From NCBI GenBank assembly GCA_027349615.1, contig DAIEML010000097.1:1-8317 (forward strand): DNA of 8,317 bases, in the 5' to 3' direction. This document shows, piece by piece, positions 7,632 through 8,317 of this stretch. How positions within the stretch are numbered: the stretch's first letter is position 1; each line of letters opens with the position of its first letter. Below the pieces are notes generated by a model, which was given only the letters and a program-made list of their open reading frames with translations, was not told where the DNA came from and did not search any database. The position numbers were made by a program, and so were the translations under genes. This DNA is from Ignavibacteriales bacterium (GTDB taxonomy: Bacteria; Bacteroidota; Ignavibacteria; Ignavibacteriales; Ignavibacteriaceae).

Positions 7632-7718
7632 ATGAAAAATCATAAAAACATATATAGCCCAACTTCATCAATGTGCACCACAACAGGTACAACCCCTACA
7701 GGAATGCATGGAGGCTGA
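7632..7718 (+). CDS. threonine-rich attenuator leader peptide (thrL-like)
   Basis: This 28-codon ORF is too short for ordinary gene calling. Its second half reads MCTTTGTTPTGMHGG, followed by TGA. Seven of 28 codons are Thr (ACT, ACC, ACA), six of them within eight consecutive codons at residues 16-23 (7677-7700), and two internal Met codons flank the run. It lies between a good promoter and an intrinsic terminator upstream of an aspartokinase gene, the arrangement of leader peptides that sense charged tRNA-Thr. Its TGA (7716-7718) is the first triplet of the antiterminator arm, so a ribosome at the stop would mask that arm, whereas one stalled on the Thr codons would not. The sequence does not resemble E. 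coli thrL apart from the Thr run. Its role is inferred from codons, position and RNA pairing. Confidence 0.85.
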   Translation: MKNHKNIYSPTSSMCTTTGTTPTGMHGG

Positions 7719-7766
7719 AGCCAGGTTATATAAAATTTGACTAAGAATTTGAAAACCGGCTTCAGT
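7714..7766 (+). promoter_or_regulatory. antiterminator hairpin competing with the attenuator
   Basis: TGAAGCCAGGTT (7716-7727) pairs with AACCGGCTTCA (7754-7764) over 11 base pairs with one bulged A at 7723. The helix can extend by C7715-G7765 and a G7714-U7766 wobble. The 3' partner is the 5' arm of the terminator, so the two structures exclude each other. The 5' strand is nearly a direct copy of the terminator's 3' arm (TGAAGCCGGTT, 7769-7779), as expected for a swap between two alternative helices. A possible weak 1:2 pairing is CTTCA (7663-7667) with TGAAG (7716-7720); I see no stronger pause hairpin. Confidence 0.8.
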
Positions 7767-7786
7767 GATGAAGCCGGTTTTTTTTT
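7752..7786 (+). terminator. intrinsic terminator (attenuator) before the aspartokinase gene
   Basis: AAAACCGGCTTCA (7752-7764) and TGAAGCCGGTTTT (7769-7781) form a perfect 13-bp stem with a GTGA loop, and the run of nine T residues ends at 7786. It lies 33 nt after the leader stop and about 40 nt before the aspartokinase ATG, and it is oriented to stop plus-strand transcription. With no full gene between promoter and terminator, its evident purpose is conditional termination rather than ending an operon. Confidence 0.93.
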
Positions 7787-7827
7787 ATTATTATTTTGAA
7801 ATCAAAACTTTACTCAAGGAATTAAAA

Positions 7828-8317
7828 ATGAAAATATTAAAATTCGGCGGTTCTTCAGTTGGCGATGCTGAAAGAATAAAGAATGTTATTGAAATTCTTA
7901 AGCAATCAATCGAAGAAAATAAAAAGATTGCCGTAATCTTTTCGGCATTCCAAAAAGTTACTGACAACTTAATTAAAATGAGCCAGCTTGCCGCGTCTGG
8001 AAATACAGAGTACCTTGAATATTTTAAGAAGCTTGAACATCGCCATATTTCAACAGCGCAGGAAATTCTTGCTGTTAAAACTCAAAGCAGCGTTCTTGCT
8101 CAATTAAAATTTACTTTAAATGAACTTGAAGATGTTTTGCACGGAGTTTATCTGGTAAAAGAGCTTTCACCAAGAACTCAAGATTTTATTTTAAGCTTCG
8201 GCGAAAGACTTTCTGCATACATAATTGCAAATGCAATGGCAGACCGGAATTTTAATTGCGAATATTTAGACAGCCGAAAGCTCATCAAGACAGATGAAAA
8301 CTTCGGCAACGCGAAAG
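7828..8317 (+). CDS. thrA: aspartokinase, probably the N-terminus of bifunctional ThrA, cut by the right edge
   Basis: The frame from the ATG at 7828 is open to the window end, giving 163 residues. Aspartokinase phosphorylates aspartate, the first step toward threonine, methionine, isoleucine and lysine, in the cytoplasm. The N-terminus MKILKFGGSSVGDAERI carries the nucleotide-binding KFGG(T/S)SV signature, followed by IAVIFSAFQKVTDNL (the family's VSA-x-x-x-VT-x-L strand and loop) and LSPRTQDFILSFGERLSA with the conserved SFGERLS substrate-binding motif. The DVLHGVYLVKELSPRT segment is like the ThrA-type (aspartokinase-homoserine dehydrogenase) enzymes of Bacteroidota more than LysC. The homoserine dehydrogenase half and ACT domains would lie outside the window, so monofunctional aspartokinase is not excluded. 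A Shine-Dalgarno AAGGA (7816-7820) lies 7 nt before the ATG. The upstream threonine attenuator supports a threonine-regulated enzyme. Confidence 0.88.
   Translation, partial: MKILKFGGSSVGDAERIKNVIEILKQSIEENKKIAVIFSAFQKVTDNLIKMSQLAASGNTEYLEYFKKLEHRHISTAQEILAVKTQSSVLAQLKFTLNELEDVLHGVYLVKELSPRTQDFILSFGERLSAYIIANAMADRNFNCEYLDSRKLIKTDENFGNAK

Noticed and set aside
7632..7786. Lysine or SAM riboswitch upstream of aspartokinase
   Set aside because: The transcribed leader is only about 160 nt and is mostly a translated Thr-rich ORF plus two mutually exclusive helices. There is no multi-helix junction or known riboswitch core, so peptide-mediated attenuation explains it better.

Overview
The window comes from an AT-rich bacterial chromosome that looks like the FCB group (Bacteroidota/Ignavibacteriota; I lean to an Ignavibacteria-like lineage). 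The reasons are a PorV/PorQ-type outer-membrane protein, a very long PAS-rich hybrid histidine kinase, a LolA-like exported protein of a type common in this group, and a promoter at 7587-7618 that matches the Bacteroidota TTTG-N20-TAnnTTTG pattern. Several genes also carry good Shine-Dalgarno sequences (AAAGGGG, AAGGA), which are less usual in classical Bacteroidetes. The taxonomy is inference.

Layout. Four genes lie on the minus strand: a PorV/PorQ-like outer-membrane protein cut by the left edge (1-620); a 1469-residue hybrid sensor kinase (741-5150) with a periplasmic sensor carrying a CxxCH haem-c motif, six PAS domains, HisKA, HATPase and a receiver; a LolA-like periplasmic or lipoprotein-handling protein (5528-6274); and an exported, probably outer-membrane protein of unrecognised family (6346-7446). 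An AT-rich gap of about 370 bp (5151-5527) lies upstream of the kinase and contains a possible 35-codon ORF ending 2 nt before the kinase ATG.

At the right end the direction changes. On the plus strand, 7587-7828 forms a compact regulatory unit: a promoter, a 28-codon leader peptide with six threonine codons in an eight-codon stretch, an antiterminator arm that starts at the leader stop codon, and a 13-bp intrinsic terminator followed by a U tract. It leads into an aspartokinase of ThrA type that runs off the right edge. This is a textbook-style ribosome-mediated transcription attenuator for the aspartate/threonine pathway, analogous in logic to enterobacterial thrL but different in sequence. 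It is the most interesting part of the window.

The remaining genes do not form an obvious pathway. They are mostly cell-envelope functions plus one orphan sensor, with no separate response-regulator gene in view.
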